Shown here: one piece after another, positions 8,076-16,676 of the stretch
How the letters are laid out: the number at the start of each line of letters is the position of its first letter
How positions within the stretch are numbered: position 1 is the stretch's first letter
DNA from: Caulobacter sp. 602-1
Lineage (GTDB): Bacteria > Pseudomonadota > Alphaproteobacteria > Caulobacterales > Caulobacteraceae
NCBI RefSeq assembly: GCF_003931565.1
Contig: NZ_RRYI01000007.1
Location: 62,001-126,000, forward strand
Direction: 5' to 3'
DNA length: 64,000 nucleotides
Made by a program: the position numbers and the translations under genes
Notes under the pieces: model-generated
What the model was told of the DNA's origin: nothing
Seen by the model: the letters and a program-made list of their open reading frames with translations, nothing else
Database searches by the model: none

Positions 8076-9344
8076 CTAAATCACATCGTCCAGGCCACGC
8101 GCCGCCAGACGGATCGCGCCGGTCAGGTCGACATCCTTGAGCTGGGCTCCCGTAAAATTGGCGCGCGACACGTCGGCCCCGGCCATCCGGGCCTGGCGAA
8201 GGTCGGCTCGCGCCAGGTCGGCATTGGCCAGGATGGCGCCGGTCAGGTCCACGGGCAGCACCCGGTCGGCGGCGATCAGCAGCGGCCCCAGCTGGGCGTC
8301 GCGCAGGTCCGAACCGGTCAGCTTGGCGCCCTTCAGGCGCGCGCCGCGCAGATCGGCCCGGCGCAGGTTGCAGGCGCGCAGGTCGGCGCCGTCCAGCTGC
8401 GCTCCCTGCATCTGCACGCCTTCCATGTCGAGGCCGTAGAACACCGCGGCCTTGGCCGACAGGGCCGTCAGATTGAAGCCCCGGACCGAGCGCAGATTGC
8501 GCAGATCGGCCTTGTCGAACACGGACGGCTTACCCTCGGCGCCGCCGGTGTCGATCCACCGCGCGTGGTCGGCGATCATCTGCTCGTACGGCAGGTCCGA
8601 GATGCTGGTGCCCGACGGCTTGTCGGTCAGGGCCCCTTCCAGATTGGTGTCGTTGATGTTCCACGACATGGTCTTGGCGCCGACCAGCACCGTGTTGCGC
8701 AGGTCGGCCCCGGCCAGATTGGCGCCCGACAGGTCGGCCCCCGCCAGGTTCGCCCCGTTGAAATTGGCCTGCTTGAGGTTGGCGCGGACCAGCTTGGCGT
8801 CCTTGAGGATGGCGTCGCTGAAGTCGGCCTTGGTGGCGACGATGCCCGACAGGCGCGAACGTTCCAGATTGGCGCCCGACAGGTTGGCCCCCTTGGCGTA
8901 GGCCTCGCGCTGGACCGGTTCGATGACGCGGTAGCCTTCCTTGCGGTCGGCGGCGGCGATGGTCCCTTCGCGCAGGTCGGCCTCGAACATGTCGGCGCCG
9001 GTCAGGTTCGCGCCGCGCAGGCTGGAGCCGCGCAGGTCGGCGCGACGCATCGAAGCGTCGGTCAGCTCCGCCCCCTGCAAGTCCGCGCCGTAGAGATTGG
9101 CGTTGTCCAGCTTGGTCTTGCGCAGGTCGCAACCGACCATCATCGCACCGGTGAAGTCGGCGTCGCACAGATTGCGGCCGGTCATCGACAGGCCCGACAG
9201 ATCGCAGAAGGCGAACACGGCCCGCGCCCCGCCCAGGCGGGCCGACCACAGGCGATCGTGCTTGGCGCAGATGACGTCAACGTCATGCTGCGTCAGGCGC
9301 TTGTATTCCTGTGTCGTGCTGGCGGCGGCGCTCATGTCTGGCAT
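8076..9344 (-). CDS. Pentapeptide-repeat protein B
   Basis: This 422-residue paralogue of the downstream protein has the same order: a short N-terminal head, repeats, an insert around residues 235-275, then more repeats ending near the C-terminus. Repeats such as ANLAGADLSGANLAGADL are near-perfect. It is 100 bp upstream of protein A on the same strand and may share a transcript. An alternative ATG lies three codons in (9335). Function is unknown; the regular helix suggests a scaffold or binding protein. Confidence 0.9.
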   Translation of the reverse strand: MPDMSAAASTTQEYKRLTQHDVDVICAKHDRLWSARLGGARAVFAFCDLSGLSMTGRNLCDADFTGAMMVGCDLRKTKLDNANLYGADLQGAELTDASMRRADLRGSSLRGANLTGADMFEADLREGTIAAADRKEGYRVIEPVQREAYAKGANLSGANLERSRLSGIVATKADFSDAILKDAKLVRANLKQANFNGANLAGADLSGANLAGADLRNTVLVGAKTMSWNINDTNLEGALTDKPSGTSISDLPYEQMIADHARWIDTGGAEGKPSVFDKADLRNLRSVRGFNLTALSAKAAVFYGLDMEGVQMQGAQLDGADLRACNLRRADLRGARLKGAKLTGSDLRDAQLGPLLIAADRVLPVDLTGAILANADLARADLRQARMAGADVSRANFTGAQLKDVDLTGAIRLAARGLDDVI

Positions 9345-9428
9345 GGAATCCCGGATAGGGGATCACCATGCACAGAGCAAAATTAACGCCGTGTTTCCAA
9401 GGGCTTCTGTTGAAGCTTGACCAGAATA

Positions 9429-10142
9429 TTACCCAACTTGGGGCAGAGATTCGGCCCGACTTTCGTCAAGGTAGCGGGCGCTGATCGGCTTGAGCTGGTC
9501 GTCCAGCTCGATGACCAGCGGATTGCCCGTCGGGATCTCGACGCCGACGATCTTGTCGTTCGGCACGTTGAACAGGTGCTTGACGATAGCGCGCAGCGAA
9601 TTGCCGTGGGCCGCGATCAGAACCGTCTCGCCGGCCTTCAGATGCGGGGCGATGTCGCTTTCCCAGTACGGCAGAACGCGGACCAGGGTCGTGGCCAGGC
9701 TCTCGGTCGACGGCAGATCGGCGCCCTTGTAGCGACGGTCCTTGCTGAAGTCGTACTCGCCGCCCGGAGCCAGTTCCGGCGGCGGGATATCGTACGAGCG
9801 GCGCCAGACGGTGACCTGCTCGACACCGTGTTTCTCGGCCGTCTCGGCCTTGTTCAGGCCGGTCAGGCCGCCGTAATGGCGCTCGTTCAGACGCCAGTCC
9901 TTGGTCACCGGCACGAAGCTCTGCTTGGCGGCGTCCAGCGCCAGATTGCCCGTGCGGATGGCGCGGGTCTGGACCGAGGTGAAGGCGTGGTCGATCTGGA
10001 TGCCGGCGTCCTTGATCAGTTCGCCGCCCTTCTTGGCCTGGGCCTCGCCCTCGGCCGTCAGGTCGACGTCGACCCAGCCCGTGAAGCGGTTTTCCAGGTT
10101 CCACTGGCTCTGGCCGTGGCGGAGCAGGACGAGGGTCGGCAT
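9429..10142 (-). CDS. gpmA: 2,3-bisphosphoglycerate-dependent phosphoglycerate mutase
   Basis: The 237-residue protein begins MPTLVLLRHGQSQWN with the phospho-acceptor His9, and has the dPGM features RRSYDIPPP and the second catalytic His in IAAHGNSLRAIVKHL. Length fits GpmA. It interconverts 3- and 2-phosphoglycerate in glycolysis in the cytosol. The gene is monocistronic by appearance, 84 bp before pentapeptide gene B and divergent from the gene at 10288. Confidence 0.95.
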   Translation of the reverse strand: MPTLVLLRHGQSQWNLENRFTGWVDVDLTAEGEAQAKKGGELIKDAGIQIDHAFTSVQTRAIRTGNLALDAAKQSFVPVTKDWRLNERHYGGLTGLNKAETAEKHGVEQVTVWRRSYDIPPPELAPGGEYDFSKDRRYKGADLPSTESLATTLVRVLPYWESDIAPHLKAGETVLIAAHGNSLRAIVKHLFNVPNDKIVGVEIPTGNPLVIELDDQLKPISARYLDESRAESLPQVG

Positions 10143-10287
10143 CGGGCGGCTTCCTTCGCGGATCGGGGAGGTATGGGCGCGGGCTAAGGCTCCGCGGCCG
10201 CAGCGTCAAGCGCGGAGCACGGCGCGATACGTGCGCGTCCCCGCTCTTCCCCCTCCCCCGCGCCGCGCCGCATGCTATAGGCGGGCC

Positions 10288-10581
10288 ATGCCTGATCGCA
10301 TTTTCATGCCGCTGATGGGACTGGTCGCCGCCGCGCTGATCGCCCTCTCCCTCGTCTGGCCCCAAGGCCAGGGCGACCGTTCCTGGGGTCCGTTCGGCCA
10401 CACGCCCGTACAGCAGACGCCGGAGATGAAGGCCCGGATCCAGAAGGAAAAGGACGCCGCGATGCGTCGCGACCAGGCGGCCAAGAAGGCCGTCGAGGCC
10501 GTGGGCCAGATGCCGTCCGAGGCGCCGCCGCCCGCTCCGCCCCAAGCCCCCGCCCCGGCCCCGGCCCCGGCCCCGCAATGA
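10288..10581 (+). CDS. Small membrane-anchored protein with Pro-Ala tail, coupled to kdsD
   Basis: The 97-residue protein has one N-terminal membrane helix (about residues 6-25), a charged helical middle (KARIQKEKDAAMRRDQAAKK) and a proline/alanine tail coded by a run of CCGGCC repeats. The start at 10288 opens directly before the hydrophobic segment. Its stop overlaps the kdsD start as ATGA (10578-10581), so translation is coupled. I do not recognise a family. The context suggests a role near lipopolysaccharide precursor synthesis or the envelope. Confidence 0.7.
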   Translation: MPDRIFMPLMGLVAAALIALSLVWPQGQGDRSWGPFGHTPVQQTPEMKARIQKEKDAAMRRDQAAKKAVEAVGQMPSEAPPPAPPQAPAPAPAPAPQ

Positions 10582-11534
10582 GCGCTTTCGACGCCGTCGC
10601 GGTCGGCCGTCGCGTGCTGAGCACGGAGGCCGACGCGCTCAACACCCTGGCCGAGTCGCTGGGCGACACCTTCGTCCGCGCGGTCGAGGCCGTGTTCGAC
10701 GCCAAGGGACGGGTCGTCTGCACCGGCATGGGCAAGTCCGGTCACGTCGCGCGCAAGATCGCCGCCACCCTGGCCTCGACCGGCACCTCGGCCATGTTCG
10801 TCCATCCGGCCGAGGCCAGCCACGGCGACCTCGGCATGATCGGTCCCGACGACGTGATCCTGGCCCTGTCGAAGTCCGGCGCGGGGCGCGAGCTTTCCGA
10901 CACCCTGGCCTACGCCAAGCGTTTCTCGATCCCACTGGTGGCCATGACCGCCGTGGCCGACAGCCCGCTGGGCCAGGCAGCCGACATCCTGCTGCTGCTG
11001 CCTGACTCGCCGGAGGCGACGGCCGAGGTCAATGCGCCGACCACGTCGACGACCCTGCAGATCGCCCTGGGCGACGCCCTGGCCGTGGCCCTGCTGGAAC
11101 GGCGCGGCTTCACGGCCAGCGACTTCCGCGTCTTCCACCCGGGCGGCAAGCTGGGCGCGATGCTGCGCACCGTGGCCGACCTGATGCATGGGCAGGACGA
11201 GCTCCCCTTGGTGAGCGTCGACGCGGCCATGCCCGACGCCCTGCTGGTGATGAGCGAGAAGCGCTTCGGGGCGGTCGGCGTCGTCGACGGCGCGGGCCTG
11301 TTGACCGGCCTGATCACCGACGGCGACCTGCGCCGGCACATGGACGGGCTGCTTCAGCACACGGCCGGCCAGGTCATGACTCGGGATCCTCTGACCATCG
11401 CCTCCGGCGCCCTGGCCGCCGAGGCGCTGAAGGTCATGAACGAGCGCCGGATCACCGTGCTGTTCGTCGTCGACGCTGGACGCCCCGTCGGCGTGCTGCA
11501 TGTTCACGACCTGCTCCGAGCCGGCGTGATCTAG
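10578..11534 (+). CDS. kdsD: Arabinose-5-phosphate isomerase (KpsF/GutQ family)
   Basis: The 318-residue protein has an N-terminal SIS sugar-isomerase domain (about 35-170; GMGKSGHVARKIAATLASTG and HGDLGMIGPDDV are typical) followed by two CBS domains (about 205-318). KdsD converts ribulose 5-phosphate to arabinose 5-phosphate, the first step of Kdo for the lipopolysaccharide core. Length and architecture match the family. It is coupled to the upstream small membrane protein and stands 98 bp before the phosphomannomutase gene. Confidence 0.93.
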   Translation: MSAFDAVAVGRRVLSTEADALNTLAESLGDTFVRAVEAVFDAKGRVVCTGMGKSGHVARKIAATLASTGTSAMFVHPAEASHGDLGMIGPDDVILALSKSGAGRELSDTLAYAKRFSIPLVAMTAVADSPLGQAADILLLLPDSPEATAEVNAPTTSTTLQIALGDALAVALLERRGFTASDFRVFHPGGKLGAMLRTVADLMHGQDELPLVSVDAAMPDALLVMSEKRFGAVGVVDGAGLLTGLITDGDLRRHMDGLLQHTAGQVMTRDPLTIASGALAAEALKVMNERRITVLFVVDAGRPVGVLHVHDLLRAGVI

Positions 11535-11632
11535 GTCACATTCGACTTTATCGAACTTTGTCATGTGAACGCGCTAGTCGCCCGGCGTCCGGGCGGCTAC
11601 AGCCACATCACCTTAACTGAAACGAGCTTTCG

Positions 11633-13129
11633 ATGTTCTCCGCGCCGCGCTCCGACCTCGTCCCGAATACCGCCGCCTACGAGAACGAGCCGCTGGTCAA
11701 GGCGACTGGCTTTCGCGAGTACGACGCGCGCTGGCTGTTCGGACCCGAGATCAACCTGCTGGGCGTCCAGGCGCTGGGCCTGGGCCTGGGGACCTACATC
11801 CACGAGCTGGGCCAGTCGAAGATCGTGGTCGGCCACGACTTCCGCTCCTATTCGACCTCGATCAAGAACGCCCTGATCCTGGGCCTGATCAGCGCCGGCT
11901 GCGAGGTGCACGACATCGGTCTGGCCCTCTCGCCCACCGCCTATTTCGCCCAGTTCGACCTCGACATCCCGTGCGTGGCCATGGTCACGGCCAGCCACAA
12001 CGAGAACGGCTGGACCGGCGTGAAGATGGGCGCCCAGAAGCCGCTGACCTTCGGCCCAGACGAAATGAGCCGCCTGAAGGACATCGTGCTGAACGCCAAG
12101 TTCGTCGAGCGCGACGGCGGCAAGCTGATCCGTGTTCAGGGCGAGGCTCAGCGCTATATCGACGACGTCGCCAAGCGCGCCAGCATCACCCGCCCCCTGA
12201 AGGTGATCGCCGCCTGCGGCAACGGCACGGCCGGCGCCTTCGTGGTCGAGGCCCTGCAGAAGATGGGCGTGGCCGAGGTCGTGCCGATGGACACCGACCT
12301 CGACTTCACCTTCCCCAAGTACAATCCCAACCCCGAAGACGCCGAGATGCTGCACGCGATGGCCCACGCCGTGCGCGAGGAGAAGGCGGATCTGGCGTTC
12401 GGCTTCGACGGCGACGGCGACCGCTGCGGCGTGGTCGACGACGAGGGCGAGGAGATCTTCGCCGACAAGATCGGCCTGATGCTGGCCCGCGACCTGGCCC
12501 CGCTGCATCCGGGCGCGACCTTCGTGGTCGACGTCAAGTCGACGGGCCTCTACGCCACCGACCCGATCCTGGCCGCCCATGGCTGCAAGGTGATCTACTG
12601 GAAGACCGGCCACAGCTACATCAAGCGCAAGAGCGCCGAGCTGGGGGCCCTGGCCGGCTTCGAGAAGAGCGGCCACTTCTTCATGAACGGCGAGCTGGGC
12701 TACGGCTACGACTGCGGCCTGACGGCGGCGGCGGCCATCCTGGCCATGCTGGATCGCAACCCGGGCCTGAAGCTGTCGGATATGCGCAAGGCCCTGCCGG
12801 TGGCCTTCACCTCGCTGACCATGAGCCCGCACTGCGGCGACGAGGTGAAATACGGCGTCGTCGCCGACGTGGTGAAGGAATATGAGGACCTGTTCGCCGC
12901 CGGCGGTTCGATCCTGGGCCGCAAGATCACCGAGGTGATCACGGTCAACGGCGTGCGCGTCCACCTGGAAGACGGCTCGTGGGTGCTGGTCCGCGCCTCG
13001 TCGAACAAGCCGGAGGTCGTGGTCGTGGTCGAGAGCACCCGGTCCGAGGACGACATGCGCGCCCTCTTCCGCGAGGAAGTGAAGCCCCGGCTGGGCGACC
13101 GCGTCGGCAAGTACAATCAGGAGATCTGA
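11633..13129 (+). CDS. Phosphomannomutase/phosphoglucomutase
   Basis: The 498-residue alpha-D-phosphohexomutase has the phospho-serine loop TASHNENGWTG (Ser121), the metal-binding loop FGFDGDGDR near 257-265, the sugar-specificity loop EKSGHFF and a C-terminal phosphate-binding region with RASSNKPE. Such enzymes (AlgC/ManB type) interconvert 1- and 6-phosphates of mannose and glucose for surface polysaccharide precursors. With kdsD upstream it forms a carbohydrate-precursor pair. A strong terminator follows. Confidence 0.92.
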   Translation: MFSAPRSDLVPNTAAYENEPLVKATGFREYDARWLFGPEINLLGVQALGLGLGTYIHELGQSKIVVGHDFRSYSTSIKNALILGLISAGCEVHDIGLALSPTAYFAQFDLDIPCVAMVTASHNENGWTGVKMGAQKPLTFGPDEMSRLKDIVLNAKFVERDGGKLIRVQGEAQRYIDDVAKRASITRPLKVIAACGNGTAGAFVVEALQKMGVAEVVPMDTDLDFTFPKYNPNPEDAEMLHAMAHAVREEKADLAFGFDGDGDRCGVVDDEGEEIFADKIGLMLARDLAPLHPGATFVVDVKSTGLYATDPILAAHGCKVIYWKTGHSYIKRKSAELGALAGFEKSGHFFMNGELGYGYDCGLTAAAAILAMLDRNPGLKLSDMRKALPVAFTSLTMSPHCGDEVKYGVVADVVKEYEDLFAAGGSILGRKITEVITVNGVRVHLEDGSWVLVRASSNKPEVVVVVESTRSEDDMRALFREEVKPRLGDRVGKYNQEI

Positions 13130-13152
13130 GCCGGCGCGCCGGGCCCAAAGCA

Positions 13153-13182
13153 AAAGGGCCGGCGTGAAAGCGCCGGCCCTTT
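13153..13182 (+). terminator. Intrinsic terminator after phosphomannomutase
   Basis: A 12-bp perfect stem (13153-13164 with 13171-13182) around TGAAAG, with GGGCCGGCG in the left arm, has A-run and T-run flanks on the two sides. It can act in both directions, ending the + strand mutase and the - strand small ORFs. Confidence 0.85.
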
Positions 13183-13204
13183 CGTCATTTGGCTCCGCCC
13201 TGGA

Positions 13205-13330
13205 TCAAGACGTCTTGGTGCCTCGTTGAGCGACCGTATCCACGCGCTTCAGGGGCGGCGGGCCGCCAGTCGAGCGGGGATCGTTCAATCCGCGCAGCGG
13301 CGAAGGCAGGGTTCCCGTATAGGTTTTCAT
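13205..13330 (-). CDS. Small ORF, 41 residues, coupled to upstream small membrane ORF
   Basis: Translating the minus strand from the ATG at 13330 gives 41 residues beginning MKTYTGTLPSPLRGLNDPRS, rich in Pro, Gly and Thr, ending with TGA at 13205. Its ATG overlaps the stop of the 13327-13461 ORF in an ATGA arrangement, a usual sign of translational coupling. No family is recognised. It ends 22 bp from a bidirectional terminator hairpin. Confidence 0.45.
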   Translation of the reverse strand: MKTYTGTLPSPLRGLNDPRSTGGPPPLKRVDTVAQRGTKTS

Positions 13331-13461
13331 CGCGGCGTCGCCTTGGACGGGCGGTAGGGCGCGCGGGCGCGGCTGGGCGCCACGGTGAAAAGGCGGAAAA
13401 CAGGAAGCATCATCGCCGCGGCGATCACGCAGGCGGCCGAAAGCTGGAAAAGCCAGTCCAT
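13327..13461 (-). CDS. Small single-pass membrane ORF, 44 residues
   Basis: The minus-strand ORF starts at 13461 (MDWLFQLSAACVIAAAMMLP) and codes for one hydrophobic helix (about residues 4-27) followed by an Arg/Pro-rich tail, a positive-inside layout. It fills a gap of about 500 bp that otherwise has no gene. A good Shine-Dalgarno is not evident. Membrane topology and coupling to the next ORF are the main support. Confidence 0.45.
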   Translation of the reverse strand: MDWLFQLSAACVIAAAMMLPVFRLFTVAPSRARAPYRPSKATPR

Positions 13462-13635
13462 TTGGAGAATCTCAAGCGCCGCCAAGCCCGAGCGTTGACC
13501 GCGACGCGGTTCGCTCCCGACGGCGACTGACCTTCATATGGGGGGCCATGGCCGAGTTTATCAGGGGCGCCGCGAAATATGCCGGGGCAGGCCGATCGAC
13601 TGGCGCGGAAAGCGGCGACGGGTTAGGTCACCGCC

Positions 13636-14073
13636 ATGATCAAGCTCCGCCCCTCGCGCCCGGAAGACGGCGCCCGCGTCGTCGAGATCTGGGCCGCCGC
13701 CGTCGACGCCACCCATGATTTCCTGTCTCCCGAGGACCGCGCCGCGATCGGCCGCGAGGTCGAGGGCTTCCTGCCCTACGCGTCGATGACGCTGGCCGTC
13801 GACGACCGCGATCGACCGCTGGGCTTCATGCTGGTCGTCGACGGCCAGATGGAGGCCTTGTTCATCGATCCCCAGCATCGCGGGGCCGGCGTCGGCGCCA
13901 TGTTGATCGACTATGCCCTGGCGGTTCACCCGGTCCTGACCACCGACGTCAACGAGCAGAATGCCCAGGCCGTCGGCTTCTACGAGCACATGGGCTTCGA
14001 ACGGATCGGCTGGTCGGCGACCGATGGCCAGGGCCGCCCCTACCCGCTGATCCATCTGCGCTTTGGCGTCTGA
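13636..14073 (+). CDS. GNAT-family N-acetyltransferase
   Basis: The 145-residue GNAT has the acetyl-CoA-binding motif A as IDPQHRGAGVGAMLIDYAL and the later NEQNAQAVGFYEHMGF motif B. Architecture resembles the short YjaB-like acetyltransferases. It is preceded by a good start at 13636 and followed by the exported amidohydrolase on the same strand. The substrate (amine of an amino acid, protein N-terminus or small molecule) cannot be inferred. Confidence 0.88.
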   Translation: MIKLRPSRPEDGARVVEIWAAAVDATHDFLSPEDRAAIGREVEGFLPYASMTLAVDDRDRPLGFMLVVDGQMEALFIDPQHRGAGVGAMLIDYALAVHPVLTTDVNEQNAQAVGFYEHMGFERIGWSATDGQGRPYPLIHLRFGV

Positions 14074-14133
14074 TCACTTTGGTGGTTGGGGCGATTTCGG
14101 CTTAGCTGCATGACGTCAAACACGAGTCGTCCC

Positions 14134-15411
14134 ATGCGCCGTCTGCTCACCGCCCTTGCCCTGATCCTGGCGCCCGGCCTCGCGCTCGCCGCCCAGCCCG
14201 TGCTGCTCAGGCCCGCCCGGGTCTGGACGGCCGAGAACGCCGGCCCGCCGCGCGAGGGCTGGGCCGTGCTGGTCAAGGACGGCAAGATCGCCGCCGTGGG
14301 CCCCGCCGCCCAGATCGACGCCGCGGGCGCGGAGATCGTCGACCTGCCCGGCGCAACCCTGATCCCCGGCCTGATGGACCTGCACAGTCACCTCTTCCTG
14401 CACCCCTATAACGAGACCCTGTGGGACGATCAGGTGCTGAAGGAGACGCCGACCTACCGCGCGCTGCGGGCGGCAGTGCAGGCCAAGGCGACGCTTGAGG
14501 CCGGGTTCACGACGCTGCGCGACCTCGGGACCGAGGGCGTCGGCGCGGCTGACGTTCCGTTGCGCAAGGCGATCAACGACGGCCTGATCCCGGGTCCGCG
14601 CCTGTTCGTGGCGACCAAGGCGATCGTGGCCACCGGCTCGTACGGCCCGGCCCGCAAGAACTACAATCCCGAAGCCGACCTGCCCCAGGGCGCGCAGGAA
14701 GCCAGCGGCGTGGCCGAAGTGGTCAAGGCCGTCCGCGAGCAGGCCGGCGCCGGGGCGGACTGGATCAAGGTCTACGCCGACTACCGCGTCGGACCCGATG
14801 GCTCCACGCAGCCGACCTTCTCGATCGAGGAGCTGAAGGCCCTGGTCGACGCGGCCCATTCCAGCGGTCGGCCGGTCTCGGCCCACGCCTCCAGCGACGA
14901 AGGCATGCGCCGCGCGATCGTGGCGGGCGTCGACACCATCGAGCACGGCTATGGCGGCAGCGACGCCACCTTCAAGCTGATGGCCGAAAAGGGTGTGGTG
15001 TTCTTCCCGACCCTGACGGCGGTCGAGAGCACCTCGACCTATTTCGGCGGCTATGTCGCCGGCAAGACCCCGCCGACGGCGGCCATGGTCAATGCCGAAC
15101 GCGCCTTCAAGCTGGCGGTGAAGAACGGCGTCACCATCGGCATGGGCAGCGACGTCGGCGTCTTCCGGCATGGCGACAACGCCCGCGAGCTGGTCTGGCT
15201 GGTCAAGGAAGGCATGAGCCCCGCCCAGGCCCTGCTGGCCGCCACGGCGGTCGACGCCAAGGTGCTGGGCCGCGCGGGCGACCTCGGCCAGCTGAAGCCC
15301 GGCTACCTCGCCGACATCGTGGCGGTGAAGGGCGATCCGACCCGGATGATCGAGGCGACACAGGACGTCGTCTTCGTCATGAAGGGCGGCCAGGTCGTGC
15401 GGCGGCCGTGA
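14134..15411 (+). CDS. Exported metal-dependent amidohydrolase (imidazolonepropionase-like)
   Basis: I choose the ATG at 14134 because it opens a Sec signal peptide of about 20 residues; an in-frame ATG at 14110 is also possible. The 425-residue protein is an amidohydrolase-superfamily TIM barrel with the metal pair HSH (84-86), a lysine in DWIKVYADY, later histidines in SAHASS and IEHGYGG, and the catalytic Asp in GMGSDVG. Relatives act as periplasmic Xaa-Pro dipeptidases or cyclic amide hydrolases. Its stop overlaps the next start (TGATG). Confidence 0.87.
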   Translation: MRRLLTALALILAPGLALAAQPVLLRPARVWTAENAGPPREGWAVLVKDGKIAAVGPAAQIDAAGAEIVDLPGATLIPGLMDLHSHLFLHPYNETLWDDQVLKETPTYRALRAAVQAKATLEAGFTTLRDLGTEGVGAADVPLRKAINDGLIPGPRLFVATKAIVATGSYGPARKNYNPEADLPQGAQEASGVAEVVKAVREQAGAGADWIKVYADYRVGPDGSTQPTFSIEELKALVDAAHSSGRPVSAHASSDEGMRRAIVAGVDTIEHGYGGSDATFKLMAEKGVVFFPTLTAVESTSTYFGGYVAGKTPPTAAMVNAERAFKLAVKNGVTIGMGSDVGVFRHGDNARELVWLVKEGMSPAQALLAATAVDAKVLGRAGDLGQLKPGYLADIVAVKGDPTRMIEATQDVVFVMKGGQVVRRP

Positions 15412-16040
15412 TGCGAGCGGCCCCTGTACTCGCGCTGCTCGTCCTGGCCGGCCCGGCCTTCGCGCAGGGCGATCCGGGAACGCTGCAGCAGCACGACACC
15501 TTCCGCGACGCCGCCACCGCGCCGCTGGAAGACCTGAACCTCAAGCGGAAGCCGATCCCGCCGGTTTTGGCCCGGGCGGTGACCGATCCCTACGACCTGA
15601 CCGGCCTGACCCGCTGCGAGCCGATCGCCGCCGAGATCGGCCGGCTGGACGCGGCCCTGGGCCCCGACCTCGATGAGGCCCCGCCGCCCGACGACCGCTC
15701 GCGCGGCAAGAAGGTCGCCGACGCCGCCTATGGCGCGGGCGTGGCCGGGGTGCGCGACACGACCCACGACCTGCTGCCGTTTCGCGGCTGGATCCGCCGC
15801 CTGACGGGCGCGGCCAAGCACGACAAGGCCATCGCCAAGGCCATCCAGTCCGGCGGCGTGCGACGCGGCTATCTGAAGGGCGTCGGCATGCGGATGAACT
15901 GCGCCCCGCCGGCCGCGCCAAGCTGGTTCGTACCGGTCGATATCAAGCCCCCGCCTCCGCCCAGGCCCGTCAGCGTGTTCGAGAACTTCCTGGCGTGGTG
16001 CGGCGAGGTCGTGGCGTGGCTGAAGAGCCTGATCGGCTGA
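15411..16040 (+). CDS. Exported protein of unknown function
   Basis: The 209-residue protein has a short Sec signal peptide (cleavage after about residue 19, AGPAFAQ). The mature part has charged, alanine-rich sequence and a Pro-rich segment before a tryptophan-rich C-terminal end (FLAWCGEVVAWLK). Its ATG overlaps the amidohydrolase stop by one base, so the two are one translational unit. I do not recognise a domain. It ends just before a long composite inverted repeat. Confidence 0.75.
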   Translation: MRAAPVLALLVLAGPAFAQGDPGTLQQHDTFRDAATAPLEDLNLKRKPIPPVLARAVTDPYDLTGLTRCEPIAAEIGRLDAALGPDLDEAPPPDDRSRGKKVADAAYGAGVAGVRDTTHDLLPFRGWIRRLTGAAKHDKAIAKAIQSGGVRRGYLKGVGMRMNCAPPAAPSWFVPVDIKPPPPPRPVSVFENFLAWCGEVVAWLKSLIG

Positions 16041-16045
16041 CCTCA

Positions 16046-16153
16046 GAGCGTGGCAGCCGAAAGTGTGAGCGGTTTCGGCGCCCGCCACGCTCCAGATGCT
16101 TGAGATAGAGCCTGTCCGTTTCTGATGATTCCATCAGAAACGGACAGGCTCTA
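16046..16153. repeat. Composite CcrM-site intergenic inverted repeat (CIR-like)
   Basis: Two adjacent hairpins fill the gap between convergent genes. The first has outer arms 16046-16054 and 16084-16092 (9 bp, GAGCGTGGC/GCCACGCTC) with inner arms GCCGAAA/TTTCGGC. The second has perfect 22-bp arms (16106-16127 and 16132-16153) around a 4-nt loop, and a GATTC CcrM methylation site (16127-16131) sits at its centre. The right arm supplies the stop codon of the response regulator. This fits the long CIR motifs described in C. crescentus, which have a CcrM site in the middle of an inverted repeat. Confidence 0.8.
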
Positions 16154-16528
16154 GGCGGACTCCAGCATCGCCAGCACTTCGGCGACCAGCTTGGGACCGT
16201 CGAACGGCTTCATCACATAGCCCTTGGCGCCCAGCTGCATGGCCTGGACGATGCGGTCCAGGCGGCCGTCGCCGGTCAGCATCAGCACCGGGATGTCGGC
16301 GTTTTCGGACTCCTTCAGCGCCTTCAAGGCGTCGAGGCCGCTCTGGCCGGGGATGCGCACGTCCAGCAGGATGGCGTCGGGCCGGCGCGCCGGGACCGCC
16401 GCCATCAGCCGGTCGGCGGCCGGAAAACCCACGACCTCCAGCCCGTCGCGGGCCAGATAGGCCTCGACCAGCTCGAGCGTCGCCTCGTCGTCGTCGGCGA
16501 CATAGATCAGAGGAACGCGTCTGGACAT
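16151..16528 (-). CDS. CheY-like single-domain response regulator
   Basis: The 125-residue protein is a lone receiver domain with acidic pocket Asp12-Asp14, phospho-acceptor Asp56 (ILLDVRIPG), Thr85 (LMLTGDG) and Lys107 (MKPF). There is no output domain, so it signals by protein contact or phosphotransfer. No histidine kinase is adjacent. Its stop codon lies inside the right arm of the long inverted repeat. Confidence 0.92.
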   Translation of the reverse strand: MSRRVPLIYVADDDEATLELVEAYLARDGLEVVGFPAADRLMAAVPARRPDAILLDVRIPGQSGLDALKALKESENADIPVLMLTGDGRLDRIVQAMQLGAKGYVMKPFDGPKLVAEVLAMLESA

Positions 16529-16676
16529 CGAGCCAACGGCCTACGCGGTTTCGGACATTTCTTAAAGACTTCCCGTTTCACGATCACAATTCAAATGATG
16601 ACCGCCGAATAGGCTTCCGCCCTTGGGGCCCGGCGGCTGGGACGCTAAGCAGAAGCTGTTCCGCCTCGGAGTCGCC

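Noticed and set aside
10545..10577. CCGGCC repeat at the end of the small gene before kdsD as a phase-variation tract
   Set aside because: Only a few copies are present and they encode a Pro-Ala tail in frame; a six-base unit would not shift frame.
13189..13530. Plus-strand ORF of 113 codons
   Set aside because: It lies opposite two coupled small ORFs with better features, has no ribosome site, and is Arg/Gly-rich.
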